64,000 nt of DNA from Chitinophaga sancti (GTDB taxonomy: Bacteria; Bacteroidota; Bacteroidia; Chitinophagales; Chitinophagaceae), in NCBI RefSeq assembly GCF_034424315.1, contig NZ_CP139972.1, positions 6,518,501 through 6,582,500 of the forward strand, given 5' to 3'. Below the pieces are notes generated by a model. That model made no database searches and was not told the DNA's origin. It saw only the letters and a list, made by a program, of their open reading frames with translations. Made by a program: the position numbers and the translations under genes. Below, piece after piece: positions 35,747 through 45,353 of this stretch. How positions within the stretch are numbered: position 1 is the first letter of the stretch; each line of letters starts with the position of its first letter.

Positions 35747-36457
35747 TTATACCAGTGTGTGGAATACCTGTTGTACGTCATCATCCTGCTCCAATCTGTC
35801 AATCAGTTCCAGTACTTCTTTCGCCTGCTCTTCGTTCAGTTCGGTCGTAGTAGTAGGAATACGCTTTAATTCAGCGCCGATCACCTGGATATTTCTGTCT
35901 TCCAGTGCTTTGGACATATTACCAAACTCAGTAAAAGGTGTACGGATAATAATATTGCCTTCGCTATCTTCTCCAATCTCTTCCAGGCCGGCATCAATCA
36001 GTTCCAGTTCCAGGTCTTCCAGGTTCTGACCTTCGTTTTTAACCTTAAATTCACCCACGCGGTTGAAGAGGAAACCAACCGAACCACTGTTGCCAAGGCT
36101 ACCACCTGTTTTGTTAAAGTGCATACGTACGTTAGCAACGGTACGGGTAGGGTTGTCAGTAGCAGTTTCTACCATTACAGCCACGCCATGCGGTGCATAT
36201 CCTTCGTATACAACTTCTTCGTAGTCAGTTTTATCTTTTCCCATCGCCCGCTTGATCGCAGCTTCTACGCGGTCTTTGGGCATGTTCACACCCTTCGCAT
36301 TCAATACGCATCTGCGGAGGGCAGGATTATTATCAGGATCAGGACCTGCCGCTTTAACAGCTATCGCGATTTCCTTGCCTATCCTGGTAAACTGCTTTGC
36401 CATCCTGTCCCAGCGGGCAAACATGGTGTGTTTTCTTACTTCAAATATCCTTCCCAT
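35747..36457 (-). CDS. yebC: YebC/PmpR family protein
   Basis: A 236-residue protein with [39 protein letters not shown] and [19 protein letters not shown], the YebC/PmpR family signature. Members are annotated as DNA-binding regulators, and recent work assigns YebC a role in translating difficult peptides such as polyproline. Its presence in a genome segment with efp is compatible with that. Confidence 0.93.
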   Translation of the reverse strand: MGRIFEVRKHTMFARWDRMAKQFTRIGKEIAIAVKAAGPDPDNNPALRRCVLNAKGVNMPKDRVEAAIKRAMGKDKTDYEEVVYEGYAPHGVAVMVETATDNPTRTVANVRMHFNKTGGSLGNSGSVGFLFNRVGEFKVKNEGQNLEDLELELIDAGLEEIGEDSEGNIIIRTPFTEFGNMSKALEDRNIQVIGAELKRIPTTTTELNEEQAKEVLELIDRLEQDDDVQQVFHTLV

Positions 36458-36504
36458 AGTGGGTAATGTGATTAGTTATTAAGAATAGAGGTGCAAATTT
36501 ATGG

Positions 36505-36540
36505 AAAAGGGCCGGAAAAACTGAATTTCCCGGCCCTTTC
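36505..36540. terminator. Terminator of the amino acid permease
   Basis: AAAGGGCCGG and CCGGCCCTTT form the stem (about 36506-36539) with T and A runs at the edges. It lies just after the end of the minus-strand permease gene. Confidence 0.8.
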
Positions 36541-36561
36541 CTGTTTTATACTGGATTATTT

Positions 36562-38058
36562 TTATTTACCCATCTTTCTGATTTTACTGTGTTTTACGCT
36601 ATAACCGAAGTAAATAACGAAACCTATCAGCAACCATACGATCAGTCTTGACCAGTTTTCCCAACCGAGGCTGAAAATCATGGTTACACAGAACACAGTA
36701 CCCAGGAGCGGTACAAACGGCACCCATGGAGTTTTGAATTCGCGTGGCTGATCAGGATCTGTTTTACGCATCACGATCACGCCTAAACATACCAGTACGA
36801 AGGCGAACAGGGTACCTATACTGGTCATATCACCTACTACGCTATCCGGAACGAATGCTGCGAACAGGGAAACGAACACAAAGAACATAGCCTGTGATCT
36901 GTAAGGAGTACGGAATTTAGGATGCAGTTCAGCAAATACTTTTGGTACCAGACCATCGTTGGCCATGGAGTAGAATACGCGGGTCTGACCTAGCAGCATC
37001 ACAAGGATCACTGAAGAGAAACCAGCCAGGATAGCGACTGTTACGAATGTAGACAGCCAGCCATAGCCTACCATGTACTTGTCAATTACGAATGCTACGG
37101 AAGCTTCACCACCTTCTTTCAGGAAGTCCTGGTAAGGAGCAATACCTGTCAGTACGTAGGAGAAGAGGATATATAAAGCTGTACATACGAACAGGGAAAC
37201 CAGGATCCCTATTGGCATATTGCGCTTAGGGTTTACAGTTTCCTGGGCAGCTGTAGATACCGCATCAAAACCAATGAAAGCAAAGAATACGACACCAGCG
37301 CCCCGCAAGACCCCTGATATTCCATGGAATCCGAAGGCAGAATAATCGACGACCGTGCCATTGTGCATGGTTACGGTACCTGCATTTTCAGGGATCATGA
37401 AAGGCGTGTGGTTCAGTGGATTGATGAACTGCCAGCCAAGGATGATAATGAGGATTACGATAGCAACTTTCGCGATTACGATGATGTTATTCACCATTGC
37501 AGAACCTTCGATACCGCGAATGAGTAATAAGCTTAGGAGCAGCAGAATGAATATCGCAGGGATGTTCATGATACCGTGTACTCCAGCGTCGGAAATTTCG
37601 AATGGGCTGTGACACCATTGGTAAGGAACGGTCCACCCGACTGTTTTTTCCAATAATTTATTCAGGTACTGTGCCCATCCTATAGCCACTGTAGCAGCAC
37701 CCAGTGCATATTCCAGCACAAGATCCCAACCAATAATCCAGGCGATAAATTCACCCATAGTGGCGTAAGAGTAAGTATAAGCACTACCTGCGATAGGGAT
37801 CATAGAGGCAAATTCTGCATAGCATAAACCTGCTAATGCACAACCTGCAGCTGCAATGATAAATGAGAAGACAACTGCGGGTCCGGCATGTTGTCCGGCG
37901 GCAGCTGCTGTTCTTACGAAAAGGCCTGCACCAATGATGGCACCAATGCCCAATGCAATCAGGGAACCTGCACCCAGTGTGCGTTTAAGTCCTTTGTCCG
38001 ATTCAGATGCTTCTGATAATAAAAGGGAGAGAGGCTTTTTTACAAAAAGTTTGCCCAT
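36562..38058 (-). CDS. Amino acid permease (APC superfamily)
   Basis: A 498-residue membrane protein with about 12-13 helices. The first helix region IALGIGAIIGAGLFVRTAAA is the APC substrate-binding signature with its broken helix; YAEFASMIPIAGSAYTYSYA is the next conserved segment. The length and SDKGLKRTLGAGSL lead resemble the cationic amino acid transporter (CAT/YfnA-like) branch. Imports amino acids by H+ symport or exchange; substrate not readable. Monocistronic. Confidence 0.88.
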   Translation of the reverse strand: MGKLFVKKPLSLLLSEASESDKGLKRTLGAGSLIALGIGAIIGAGLFVRTAAAAGQHAGPAVVFSFIIAAAGCALAGLCYAEFASMIPIAGSAYTYSYATMGEFIAWIIGWDLVLEYALGAATVAIGWAQYLNKLLEKTVGWTVPYQWCHSPFEISDAGVHGIMNIPAIFILLLLSLLLIRGIEGSAMVNNIIVIAKVAIVILIIILGWQFINPLNHTPFMIPENAGTVTMHNGTVVDYSAFGFHGISGVLRGAGVVFFAFIGFDAVSTAAQETVNPKRNMPIGILVSLFVCTALYILFSYVLTGIAPYQDFLKEGGEASVAFVIDKYMVGYGWLSTFVTVAILAGFSSVILVMLLGQTRVFYSMANDGLVPKVFAELHPKFRTPYRSQAMFFVFVSLFAAFVPDSVVGDMTSIGTLFAFVLVCLGVIVMRKTDPDQPREFKTPWVPFVPLLGTVFCVTMIFSLGWENWSRLIVWLLIGFVIYFGYSVKHSKIRKMGK

Positions 38059-38238
38059 ACTGTATGTCTATTGTGGTTGACGTTTGAATGGTTTAGTAAT
38101 TTGTTGTTTCAATTCATTACAGATCGCCAAATATAGGCATCAATTTTATAAAATGACACACAACTTTAGCTCAACAGCATTATTTTTGGGGGATTTTAGT
38201 CAGTTTATACAATTCATTAATATAAAAAGCACCGCTGC

Positions 38239-39498
38239 ATGAAGAAAACCAACCGCCTTACCGTGTTTATATTTTTAGCAATGGTATTGGGGATATTGAC
38301 AGGTTATTTGGTGAATATTGCTTATTCCGGTAAAGATGGTGGGCAAATTACTATTGGGAAGTTCGTGGAAAATATATCGATATTGACCACCATTTTCCTG
38401 CGTCTTGTTAAAATGATTATTGCTCCGCTGGTGTTTACCACGTTGGTAGTGGGAATCGCCAAGCTGGGTGATATCAAGGCTGTAGGCCGTATTGGGGGTA
38501 AAACCATGTTATGGTTTATTTCGGCTACTTTCGTTTCCCTGGTGTTAGGATTGATCCTGGTCAACATATTGAAGCCTGGTGCTGACATGCACCTGGTAGA
38601 TAAGCATGCGGAATCCGGTATCAAGGCTGCAGATCTGACCCTGAGAGGCTTCTTTGAGCACGTATTTCCGGATAGCGTGGTGAATGCAATGGCACATAAT
38701 GAGATCCTGCAGATTGTAATATTTGCCCTGTTCTTTGGGGTGGCTACTGCGGCAGTGGGAGAGATGGGCCAGATTGTAATCAAGTTCCTGGATAGCGTAG
38801 CGCATATCATGCTCAAGGTTACCGGCTATGTGATGAACTTTGCGCCTTTTGCAGTATTTGGTGCAATGGCAGCAACGATTGCAGAGAAGGGGGCTGGTAT
38901 ATTGACCACCTATGGTATATTTATCGGCGAGTTTTATATAGGCCTTGCCGGCTTATGGCTGGTATTGGCAGGGGTAGGTTGCCTGATCCTGGGTAAACGG
39001 GGTGTCGATTTGCTGAAGAGAATTAAAGATCCTGTGCTACTGGCATTCAGCACTGCGAGTAGTGAGGCAGCTTATCCGAAAGTAATGGGCGAGCTGGAAG
39101 GATTTGGTGCTGATAATCGTATTGTGAGCTTTGTATTGCCGTTGGGTTATTCGTTCAACCTGGACGGCTCTATGATGTATATGACATTTGCGAGTCTCTT
39201 TATAGCCCAGGCCTATGATATGCACCTGGGCCTTGAACAGCAGTTTTCCATGTTGCTGGTACTGATGATCACCAGTAAGGGGATTGCCGGCGTACCAAGG
39301 GCATCGCTGGTAGTGATTGCAGGTACCCTGTCTATGTTTAGAATTCCGGACGAGGGCTTGTTGCTGTTACTGGGTGTAGACCACCTGCTGGATATGGGCC
39401 GTTCTGCTACCAATGTAATCGGAAATGCAATGGCTACCGGCGTAGTTTCTAAATGGGAAGGTGCATTGGCTGAGCCACGAACTAATCCAGAACTATAA
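38239..39498 (+). CDS. Dicarboxylate/amino acid:cation symporter (DAACS family)
   Basis: A 419-residue protein of the GltP/DctA fold. Conserved signatures are MIIAPLVFTTLVVGIAKLGD, AFSTASSEAAYPKVM (HP1 serine-rich loop) and PLGYSFNLDGSMMYMTF with the DG pair, then the GVPRAS loop (HP2). It takes up glutamate, aspartate or C4-dicarboxylates with Na+ or H+. Divergent from the permease gene. Confidence 0.92.
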   Translation: MKKTNRLTVFIFLAMVLGILTGYLVNIAYSGKDGGQITIGKFVENISILTTIFLRLVKMIIAPLVFTTLVVGIAKLGDIKAVGRIGGKTMLWFISATFVSLVLGLILVNILKPGADMHLVDKHAESGIKAADLTLRGFFEHVFPDSVVNAMAHNEILQIVIFALFFGVATAAVGEMGQIVIKFLDSVAHIMLKVTGYVMNFAPFAVFGAMAATIAEKGAGILTTYGIFIGEFYIGLAGLWLVLAGVGCLILGKRGVDLLKRIKDPVLLAFSTASSEAAYPKVMGELEGFGADNRIVSFVLPLGYSFNLDGSMMYMTFASLFIAQAYDMHLGLEQQFSMLLVLMITSKGIAGVPRASLVVIAGTLSMFRIPDEGLLLLLGVDHLLDMGRSATNVIGNAMATGVVSKWEGALAEPRTNPEL

Positions 39499-39585
39499 CA
39501 TTGATATAACGTTTAAATCCTTATTTTGCTTCCGCGGCGATTCCGCAGGGCAAGACCTTAAATTAGTGGAGATTATACAAAAAAT

Positions 39586-40242
39586 ATGGACCAGTTTATA
39601 GAACTATTTAAGCACCTTATTAACCCGGAATGGATTATTAACCATGGGGGATTGTATTTGTTATTGATTATAATTTTCGCGGAAACAGGTTTATTTGTAG
39701 GCTTCTTCCTGCCGGGTGATTCCCTGTTATTCGTAGCAGGTATTTATGGTGGTTTGTTGAGTAATGCTTTTTACGATGTTCCATTCTTTTTAATAATGTT
39801 TATGATTGCCGTTGCCGGGGTGCTGGGCAATTTTGTAGGTTTTTGGTTCGGACGTAAGTCAGGACCTTTATTATTTAGCAGAAAAGACACTTTGCTTTTT
39901 AAGAAAAAACACCTGTACCAGGCAAAGGAATTTTATGACAAACATGGTGGTGGTGCCATTTTCCTGGCCAGGTTCCTGCCTATCATCCGCACATTTGCCC
40001 CTATCGTGGCAGGTATTGTAGGAATGGACAAGAAGAAATTTATGTTTTTCAACATTATCAGTTCCTTTACATGGGTATTTTCAATGATGCTGGCCGGCCA
40101 TTATCTTGACAAGGCTTTCCCTTCACTGAAAGAACACCTGGAACTGATTGTGATTATATTGATCCTTATTACGACCTTACCAGTGATCATCAAACTGTTT
40201 TTTAGTAAACCAAAGCATGCTTCGCCGCCGCATGTTGACTAA
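39586..40242 (+). CDS. DedA family membrane protein
   Basis: A 218-residue protein with four to five hydrophobic helices. Family motifs: FAETGLFVGFFLPGDSLLFV near the N-terminus and AIFLARFLPIIRTFAPIVAG (the F-x-R-F-x-P-x-x-R motif), with basic YDKHGG before it. DedA proteins are lipid scramblases or flippases that recycle undecaprenyl phosphate or phospholipids, coupled to proton motive force. It lies 33 nt before the MFS gene and may be co-transcribed. Confidence 0.92.
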   Translation: MDQFIELFKHLINPEWIINHGGLYLLLIIIFAETGLFVGFFLPGDSLLFVAGIYGGLLSNAFYDVPFFLIMFMIAVAGVLGNFVGFWFGRKSGPLLFSRKDTLLFKKKHLYQAKEFYDKHGGGAIFLARFLPIIRTFAPIVAGIVGMDKKKFMFFNIISSFTWVFSMMLAGHYLDKAFPSLKEHLELIVIILILITTLPVIIKLFFSKPKHASPPHVD

Positions 40243-40275
40243 CATGTGAATGCACAATAGACCTTTTAAATCCTC

Positions 40276-41514
40276 ATGAAACCAGACTCGAAAAGTTCCA
40301 CAATTTTCAATGTTGCCGTATTGGTGGCATCATTGGGTTATTTCGTAGATATCTACGACTTATTACTATTTACCATAGTACGGGTGCCCAGCCTGAAATC
40401 TCTGGGTATATCACAGGACGAGATAGACAAGGGGATCGGTGTCTGGCTGATGAATATCCAGATGATAGGACTGCTCCTGGGCGGGATCATGTGGGGAATT
40501 CTTGCTGATAAGAAAGGACGACTCCGGGTATTGTTCGGTTCCATTCTTTTGTATTCTGTGGCTAACATTGCCAATGGTTTTGTGCAGACGACTGCCGCTT
40601 ATTCCTTCTGGCGTTTTATAGCCGGTGTAGGTTTGGCTGGAGAACTGGGAGCTGGTATTACCCTGGTGGCGGAAATTCTGCCAAAAGAAAAGAGAGGATA
40701 TGGAACCATGATCGTGGCAACAGTAGGGGTATCCGGCGCCATTGCGGCGAACCTGATTGCGAAGCTGGTACCTGACTGGCGTTATTGTTATTTCATTGGT
40801 GGAGGATTGGGTTTGGTATTGCTATTACTGAGGATCAGTGTGATGGAATCCGGTATGTTTCATGCTGTCGCTACAGACAATGCGGTAAAAAGGGGCAACA
40901 TTATTGCACTACTCAATAACCGGGAACGGTTTATTAAATACCTGAAATGTATTATGCTCGGTACACCTACCTGGTTTGTGGTGGGGATACTGGTGGCATT
41001 TTCAAATAAGTTTGCCATAGAAATGGGGGTAAAAGACCCGATAGCTCCTGGTGATGCGATTGCTTTTTGCTATGCAGGGCTGGTATTGGGTGACTTTGTC
41101 ACAGGCTGGATAAGCCAATTGTGGAAAAGCCGGCGAAAGGTGATGATCTTATTCCTCTTGCTCACGACCACCTGTACGGCAGTATACCTGCATCAATCGG
41201 GCACCGATAAGGTCTTTTTCTTCACGGTATGCTTCCTTTTAGGCTTCAGTGTTGGGTTCTGGGCGATATTTGTAACGATTGCAGCGGAGAGTTTTGGCAC
41301 AAATCTGCGGGCTACGGTTGCGATAACGGTACCTAATTTTGCGAGAGGTATGCTGGTCTTGATCACGATGTTATTTGGCTGGTTGCAGCATTCATTCAGT
41401 TATCTGACCAGTGCGGGTATAGTAGGAGTGGTGACGATTGGGGTAGGTTTACTGGCATCTTACCTGGTGCCGGAGACTTTTGGGAAGGATCTGAATTATA
41501 TGGAGACGATTTAG
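40276..41514 (+). CDS. MFS transporter
   Basis: A 412-residue, 12-helix major facilitator protein. FVDIYDLLLFTIVRVPSL resembles the first helix of aromatic-acid/sialate-type symporters, GGIMWGILADKKGRLRVLFG is the A-motif loop between helices 2 and 3, and GLAGELGAGITLVAEILPK fits helix 5. The substrate is unknown. A strong bidirectional terminator follows, shared with the convergent marR gene. Confidence 0.85.
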   Translation: MKPDSKSSTIFNVAVLVASLGYFVDIYDLLLFTIVRVPSLKSLGISQDEIDKGIGVWLMNIQMIGLLLGGIMWGILADKKGRLRVLFGSILLYSVANIANGFVQTTAAYSFWRFIAGVGLAGELGAGITLVAEILPKEKRGYGTMIVATVGVSGAIAANLIAKLVPDWRYCYFIGGGLGLVLLLLRISVMESGMFHAVATDNAVKRGNIIALLNNRERFIKYLKCIMLGTPTWFVVGILVAFSNKFAIEMGVKDPIAPGDAIAFCYAGLVLGDFVTGWISQLWKSRRKVMILFLLLTTTCTAVYLHQSGTDKVFFFTVCFLLGFSVGFWAIFVTIAAESFGTNLRATVAITVPNFARGMLVLITMLFGWLQHSFSYLTSAGIVGVVTIGVGLLASYLVPETFGKDLNYMETI

Positions 41515-41529
41515 CACTGGAATAAGTTA

Positions 41530-41587
41530 TAAAAAAAAGTCCGGATGTACTGAGTACCAATACTCACTCATCCGGGCTTTTTTTGTG
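41530..41587. terminator. Bidirectional terminator between MFS and MarR genes
   Basis: AGTCCGGATG pairs with CATCCGGGCT, with an inner GAGTA/TACTC stem, and runs of A before and T after. Confidence 0.88.
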
Positions 41588-41589
41588 GA

Positions 41590-42051
41590 TTAATACCTCA
41601 TCAGGATCTTATCCAACAGTGCGTTCAGTTGTTTCGCTTCATCTTCGGTGAGCGACAGGTTTAGAGAATCTTCCAGTGCGGGAAGGTCGGCATCGACTTC
41701 TTCTAGGAGAGCGAGGCCTTTGGGTGTGATCATGACATCTACTGCACGACGGTCAATTTCACTGGCTTTTCTTTCTACCATACCAGCTTTTCTGAGGCGT
41801 TCCACGAGGCGGGAAACATCGCTCATTTTGTCTAGCATCCTTTCTTTCAAAGTGTTGATATTAGCTGCTTTAGGATGTTGTCCCCGCAGGATGCGAAGGA
41901 TATTATACTGCTGCATAGTGATGTCAAACTTTTTAAAGAAATGCTGGTGACGGGAAACCAGCCAGTTTCCTACGAAAATGAGACCTATTAACCCTTTGTT
42001 ATACTCGCTGGTCCAACTTTTTTGCGAGATCAGTTTTTCTATATTTGACAT
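41590..42051 (-). CDS. MarR-family transcriptional regulator
   Basis: A 153-residue winged-helix protein. The region FDITMQQYNILRILRGQHPK leads into the DNA-binding core (MLDKMSDVSRLVERLRKAGM as recognition helix) and the wing KASEIDRRAVDVMITPKG, with the MarR DxR motif. It probably represses in response to a small aromatic or oxidant ligand; the target is unknown. Confidence 0.9.
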   Translation of the reverse strand: MSNIEKLISQKSWTSEYNKGLIGLIFVGNWLVSRHQHFFKKFDITMQQYNILRILRGQHPKAANINTLKERMLDKMSDVSRLVERLRKAGMVERKASEIDRRAVDVMITPKGLALLEEVDADLPALEDSLNLSLTEDEAKQLNALLDKILMRY

Positions 42052-42139
42052 AAGTGCGCGTATATCGACTTAAAAATACGATAATTCAATTATGTATAGG
42101 GAATGGAAAATAAACATAGGCCCTTAATTGAGTAGTAAA

Positions 42140-42180
42140 TAAAAAAATCGCTTTTGTTTGGAACAGAAGCGATTTTTTAA
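42140..42180. terminator. Terminator of the mdh gene
   Basis: AAAAAATCGCTTTTGTT and AACAGAAGCGATTTTTT form a long stem with runs of A and T on either side. It lies beyond the end of minus-strand mdh. Confidence 0.85.
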
Positions 42181-42234
42181 AGAGTGTGTCTGGCGGAAGG
42201 CCAATTTAAAATTAAAGATGTTATGTAAGTGGAA

Positions 42235-43173
42235 TCAGGCTACAACTTTCATATTGTCAAGTACGTCCATTACTTCTTTTACGTGTTCGGCGGAAGAATT
42301 GAGCAGTTCAGTTTCGTTTTGGTTTAAGTGTAGCTCTATGATTTTTTCGATACCATTTTTACCCAGTATCACGGGTACACCGAGGTAGATGTCTTTTAGG
42401 CCATATTGTCCGGAGAGCCATGCGCAGCAGGGGTAGATGCGTTTTTCATCTTTAAGGACAGCTTCTACCATCTGGGCGGCAGCGGCGCCGGGTGCGTACC
42501 ATGCGGAGGTGCCCAGGAGGTTTACGATTTCGCCGCCACCTACTTTGGTGCGCTGGATGATGGCTTCGAGTTTTTCGGGGGCTACGAGTTCAGTGACAGG
42601 AATACCTGATACAGTAGTGTACCTGGGCAGGGGAACCATGGTATCGCCATGTCCGCCCATGAGGATGGCCTGGATGTCTTTGGGAGAGCAGCCAATTTCT
42701 TCGGCAAGGAAGGCGCGGTAGCGGGCTGTATCGAGGATACCGGCCATACCGAATACTTTGCTGCTATCTTTACCAGCAGTGAGGTAAGCGCAATACGTCA
42801 TTACATCGAGTGGATTGCTGACTACGATGATGATTGCATCAGGGGAATATTGGGAGATATTCTCTGTTACAGACTTTACGATATTGGCATTGGTGTTGAT
42901 CAGGTCGTCGCGGCTCATACCAGGTTTTCGGGGGAGTCCCGACGTAATCACCACTACATCACTGCCAGCTGTCTTCTCATAGTCATTCGTCACCCCTGTT
43001 ACTCTGGTGCTGTAATAGTCGATAGGCGCCTGTTGCCATGAATCGAGCGCTTTCCCTTCAGCCGTTCCCTCCTTAATGTCTAATAACACGACTTCCTGTA
43101 AAAAATCTCTGTGGGCCAGCACATTAGCGCAGGTTGCGCCTACATTGCCAGCTCCTACAACAGTAACTTTCAT
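42235..43173 (-). CDS. mdh: Malate dehydrogenase (LDH-like type)
   Basis: A 312-residue NAD-dependent enzyme. VTVVGAGNVGATCANVLAHR is the Rossmann loop, LPRKPGMSRDDLINTNA holds the two arginines that choose malate over lactate, VVSNPLDVMTYCAY follows, and the catalytic His is in LMGGHGDTMVPLPRYTTVSG. It interconverts malate and oxaloacetate in the TCA cycle. It has a TACATTTG promoter and its own terminator. Confidence 0.95.
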   Translation of the reverse strand: MKVTVVGAGNVGATCANVLAHRDFLQEVVLLDIKEGTAEGKALDSWQQAPIDYYSTRVTGVTNDYEKTAGSDVVVITSGLPRKPGMSRDDLINTNANIVKSVTENISQYSPDAIIIVVSNPLDVMTYCAYLTAGKDSSKVFGMAGILDTARYRAFLAEEIGCSPKDIQAILMGGHGDTMVPLPRYTTVSGIPVTELVAPEKLEAIIQRTKVGGGEIVNLLGTSAWYAPGAAAAQMVEAVLKDEKRIYPCCAWLSGQYGLKDIYLGVPVILGKNGIEKIIELHLNQNETELLNSSAEHVKEVMDVLDNMKVVA

Positions 43174-43214
43174 CGTATGTTTTTTATTTAAAGGTGAAGA
43201 ATATGAGGATGGAA

Positions 43215-43222
43215 CAAATGTA
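43215..43222 (-). promoter_or_regulatory. mdh promoter -7 box (TACATTTG, minus strand)
   Basis: Minus-strand TACATTTG 41 bases before the ATG. No TTG at the exact -33 position. Confidence 0.55.
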
Positions 43223-43248
43223 TCACCGTGTGCTGAAGCAGTTTCGCA

Positions 43249-43770
43249 TTACTTCAGGAGCTCAACCAGATCTTCAATCTTCGCTGTACCTTCAAAACCT
43301 TTCACGAACTGACCTTTTTTGTCGTAGATAAAGAGGCCGGGGAAATAGTGGAGGTTATAGAAATACATGATCTGGCGGCTAGGCTCACTGCCCATGGTGA
43401 TGTTCGGGTAGTTCTTAATATTATAATGGTCATAATATTCTTTCATCAGTTCCCGTTTGAACGGGGTTACCATTAGGATCTGCGCTTTTTTGAATTTATT
43501 GATGTTCTTAAGCATTTCTTCTGTCAGGTGCTTACAATGGTCACAATCTACACTGAAAACAAAGATCAGGGTTTTGACGTTCTTTTTCAGGTCCTTCTTA
43601 GTAATTTCTTTTCCGTCGGGGAGGGTATACTTAAAGGCCGGAGGTGTGGGAAACTGCAGGTAAGGAGGTTGATCCCTGGTGGCAGCGGGGGCCGGGTTAC
43701 TTGTTTTGGTGGATTGTGCATTCATCCAGGCTGGCAGACATAACAATAGTACAATCAGATAGTGCTTCAT
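43249..43770 (-). CDS. Secreted thioredoxin-fold protein (redoxin)
   Basis: A 173-residue protein. ATG 43770 (MKHYLIVLLLCLPAWMNAQS) is chosen because it begins a clear signal peptide, cleaved about after Ala18; a start further upstream would hide it. The mature domain has a thioredoxin CxxC in FVFSVDCDHCKHL (C76, C79) and the cis-Pro region NLHYFPGLFIYDKKGQ. A periplasmic disulfide reductase or TlpA-like protein is likely. Confidence 0.82.
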   Translation of the reverse strand: MKHYLIVLLLCLPAWMNAQSTKTSNPAPAATRDQPPYLQFPTPPAFKYTLPDGKEITKKDLKKNVKTLIFVFSVDCDHCKHLTEEMLKNINKFKKAQILMVTPFKRELMKEYYDHYNIKNYPNITMGSEPSRQIMYFYNLHYFPGLFIYDKKGQFVKGFEGTAKIEDLVELLK

Positions 43771-43973
43771 ATAACTCTTTGATTTGAAAATAATATTATC
43801 GCTAAAGGTATAGAATTTAAGCATACAGAAAAGGGCCATTTACGGGACCGGAAAAACCGGCCTCATACATTAAAATTGATGTTTTTCTGGCATTAAAAAG
43901 CCTTAAAATGGTCTCAAAACACTTACTTTTCCACTTTTTTATAAAAAAATTACTAGATTACCTTCCCTTACAC

Positions 43974-44080
43974 TATGTTTGCATTCCTAAAAAAAATAAT
44001 AGGTAACGTTAGGTCTCTAAATGCACTAAAACAAATTAGGAAGCGACGGGTTTTGGGTTTTACCAGAATGATTACTTTTG
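43974..44080 (+). promoter_or_regulatory. Tandem -7 boxes upstream of efp
   Basis: TATGTTTG at 43974-43981 and TACTTTTG at 44073-44080 both fit TAnnTTTG; the second has TTTTG 17 bases upstream (44051-44055) and lies 45 bases before the efp ATG. Apart from these, the 355-base spacer before efp holds nothing I recognise. Confidence 0.6.
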
Positions 44081-44125
44081 CAATCCTTAACGTAAATTTT
44101 TAACTTTAAATTAAGTATCCTTTTT

Positions 44126-44692
44126 ATGGCTACCACTGCAGATATCAGAACAGGATTGATTATAAAGCTGGATAACAGCCTTTATTCTGTTGTAGAGTTT
44201 GGTCAGAACAAAACAGCCCGTGCCGCTGCTAAAGTATGGGCAAAGCTGAAGGGTGTTGATAATAGCCGTTCCATTGAAGTAACATGGAACTCCGGCGAAA
44301 CCATCTTCCCTGTGCGTGTTGAGAAGAAAGCATTCCAATACTTATATCAGGATGATAGTGGTTACAACTTCATGGACAATGAGACATTTGAGCAGATCGC
44401 TTTACCAGAGACGCTGATCGATGCACCTCAGTTCCTGAAAGAAGGCCAGGAAGTACAAGTAAGCATTAATACGGAAACCGAGCTGCCAATGAGCGTGGAA
44501 TTACCGGATAAGATCGTGATGAAAGTAACGTATTCTGAACCAGGTTTGAAGGGTGATACCGCTACACGTACGCTGAAACCTGCTACTGTAGAAGGTGGTG
44601 CAACCGTGAATGTTCCGCTGTTCGTAAATGAAGGAGAGCTGATCCGGGTAAACACCAAAACTGGTGAGTACATTGAGCGCGTAAAAGAATAG
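44126..44692 (+). CDS. efp: Elongation factor P
   Basis: A 188-residue three-domain protein. Start MATTADIRTGLIIKLDNSLY; the domain I loop reads VEFGQNKTARAAAKVWAKLK, where the tip residue that other species modify is Lys-Thr-Ala-Arg rather than an obvious KPGKG. The C-terminal VNEGELIRVNTKTGEYIERV is canonical. It rescues ribosomes stalled at polyproline. First gene of an efp-accB-accC group, a common arrangement. Confidence 0.95.
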   Translation: MATTADIRTGLIIKLDNSLYSVVEFGQNKTARAAAKVWAKLKGVDNSRSIEVTWNSGETIFPVRVEKKAFQYLYQDDSGYNFMDNETFEQIALPETLIDAPQFLKEGQEVQVSINTETELPMSVELPDKIVMKVTYSEPGLKGDTATRTLKPATVEGGATVNVPLFVNEGELIRVNTKTGEYIERVKE

Positions 44693-44751
44693 TTTTAGTC
44701 CATCCAATTATATAATCTACTTCAAGCATTTCTAAACCAAAAACTGTCTAC

Positions 44752-45240
44752 ATGGATTTTAAACAGATTCAGGAGCTGGTCAAGATGGTCAACAAATCTA
44801 ACATCAGCGAACTGAGCATTGAGCAGGACAAGTTTAAGATTACAATAAAGCAAAAGGATAACGAAACTCAGCAGGTAATTGCAGTTCCTACTATGGCTGC
44901 GCCTGTACAGGCGGTTCCTCAGGCAGTTGCTGCCGTTCAGGCTCCTGTATCAGCTCCGGCTGCTGAAGCACCAAAACCAGCTGCTGATGTAAAAGCAGAC
45001 AACCTGGTAACCATCAAATCTCCTATGATCGGTACTTTCTACCGCAGCCCTGGTCCTGACAAACCTTCTTTTGTGAATGTAGGTGATGAGGTATCTGCTG
45101 GTAAAGTGGTATGTATCATTGAGGCGATGAAACTTTTCAACGAGATTGAAAGTGAGGTAAGTGGTAAGATCGTGAAAATACTGGTAGATGATGCATCTCC
45201 TGTAGAATATGATCAGCCGCTGTACCTGGTAGAACCATAA
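44752..45240 (+). CDS. accB: Biotin carboxyl carrier protein of acetyl-CoA carboxylase
   Basis: A 162-residue protein. An N-terminal helix (MDFKQIQELVKMVNKSNISE) is followed by an Ala/Pro/Val-rich linker (residues about 45-80) and the biotinyl domain with CIIEAMKLFNEIESE, where the Lys carries biotin. Works with AccC and the carboxyltransferase in fatty acid synthesis. It lies 59 nt after efp. Confidence 0.96.
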   Translation: MDFKQIQELVKMVNKSNISELSIEQDKFKITIKQKDNETQQVIAVPTMAAPVQAVPQAVAAVQAPVSAPAAEAPKPAADVKADNLVTIKSPMIGTFYRSPGPDKPSFVNVGDEVSAGKVVCIIEAMKLFNEIESEVSGKIVKILVDDASPVEYDQPLYLVEP

Positions 45241-45252
45241 AATTGTTTAGTT

Positions 45253-45315
45253 AAAAGGTTGGAATATTATGAGATACTGTAGGGATTTCCCTGCTTCATA
45301 ATGTTCCAACCTTTT
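45253..45315. repeat. Long hairpin between accB and accC
   Basis: AAAAGGTTGGAATATTATGA (45253-45272) pairs with TCATAATGTTCCAACCTTTT (45296-45315), with one G-U pair. The loop contains the smaller hairpin AGGGA-TT-TCCCT. Confidence 0.85.
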
Positions 45316-45353
45316 AGGCTTATTAACTTTTTTCTTTAACCTATCGAAAAAAC

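Noticed and set aside
39276..39290. GGGGATTGCCGG, resembling the conserved leader motif
   Set aside because: It lies inside the symporter coding sequence and lacks the GAAAACC and AGAGTAGG parts.
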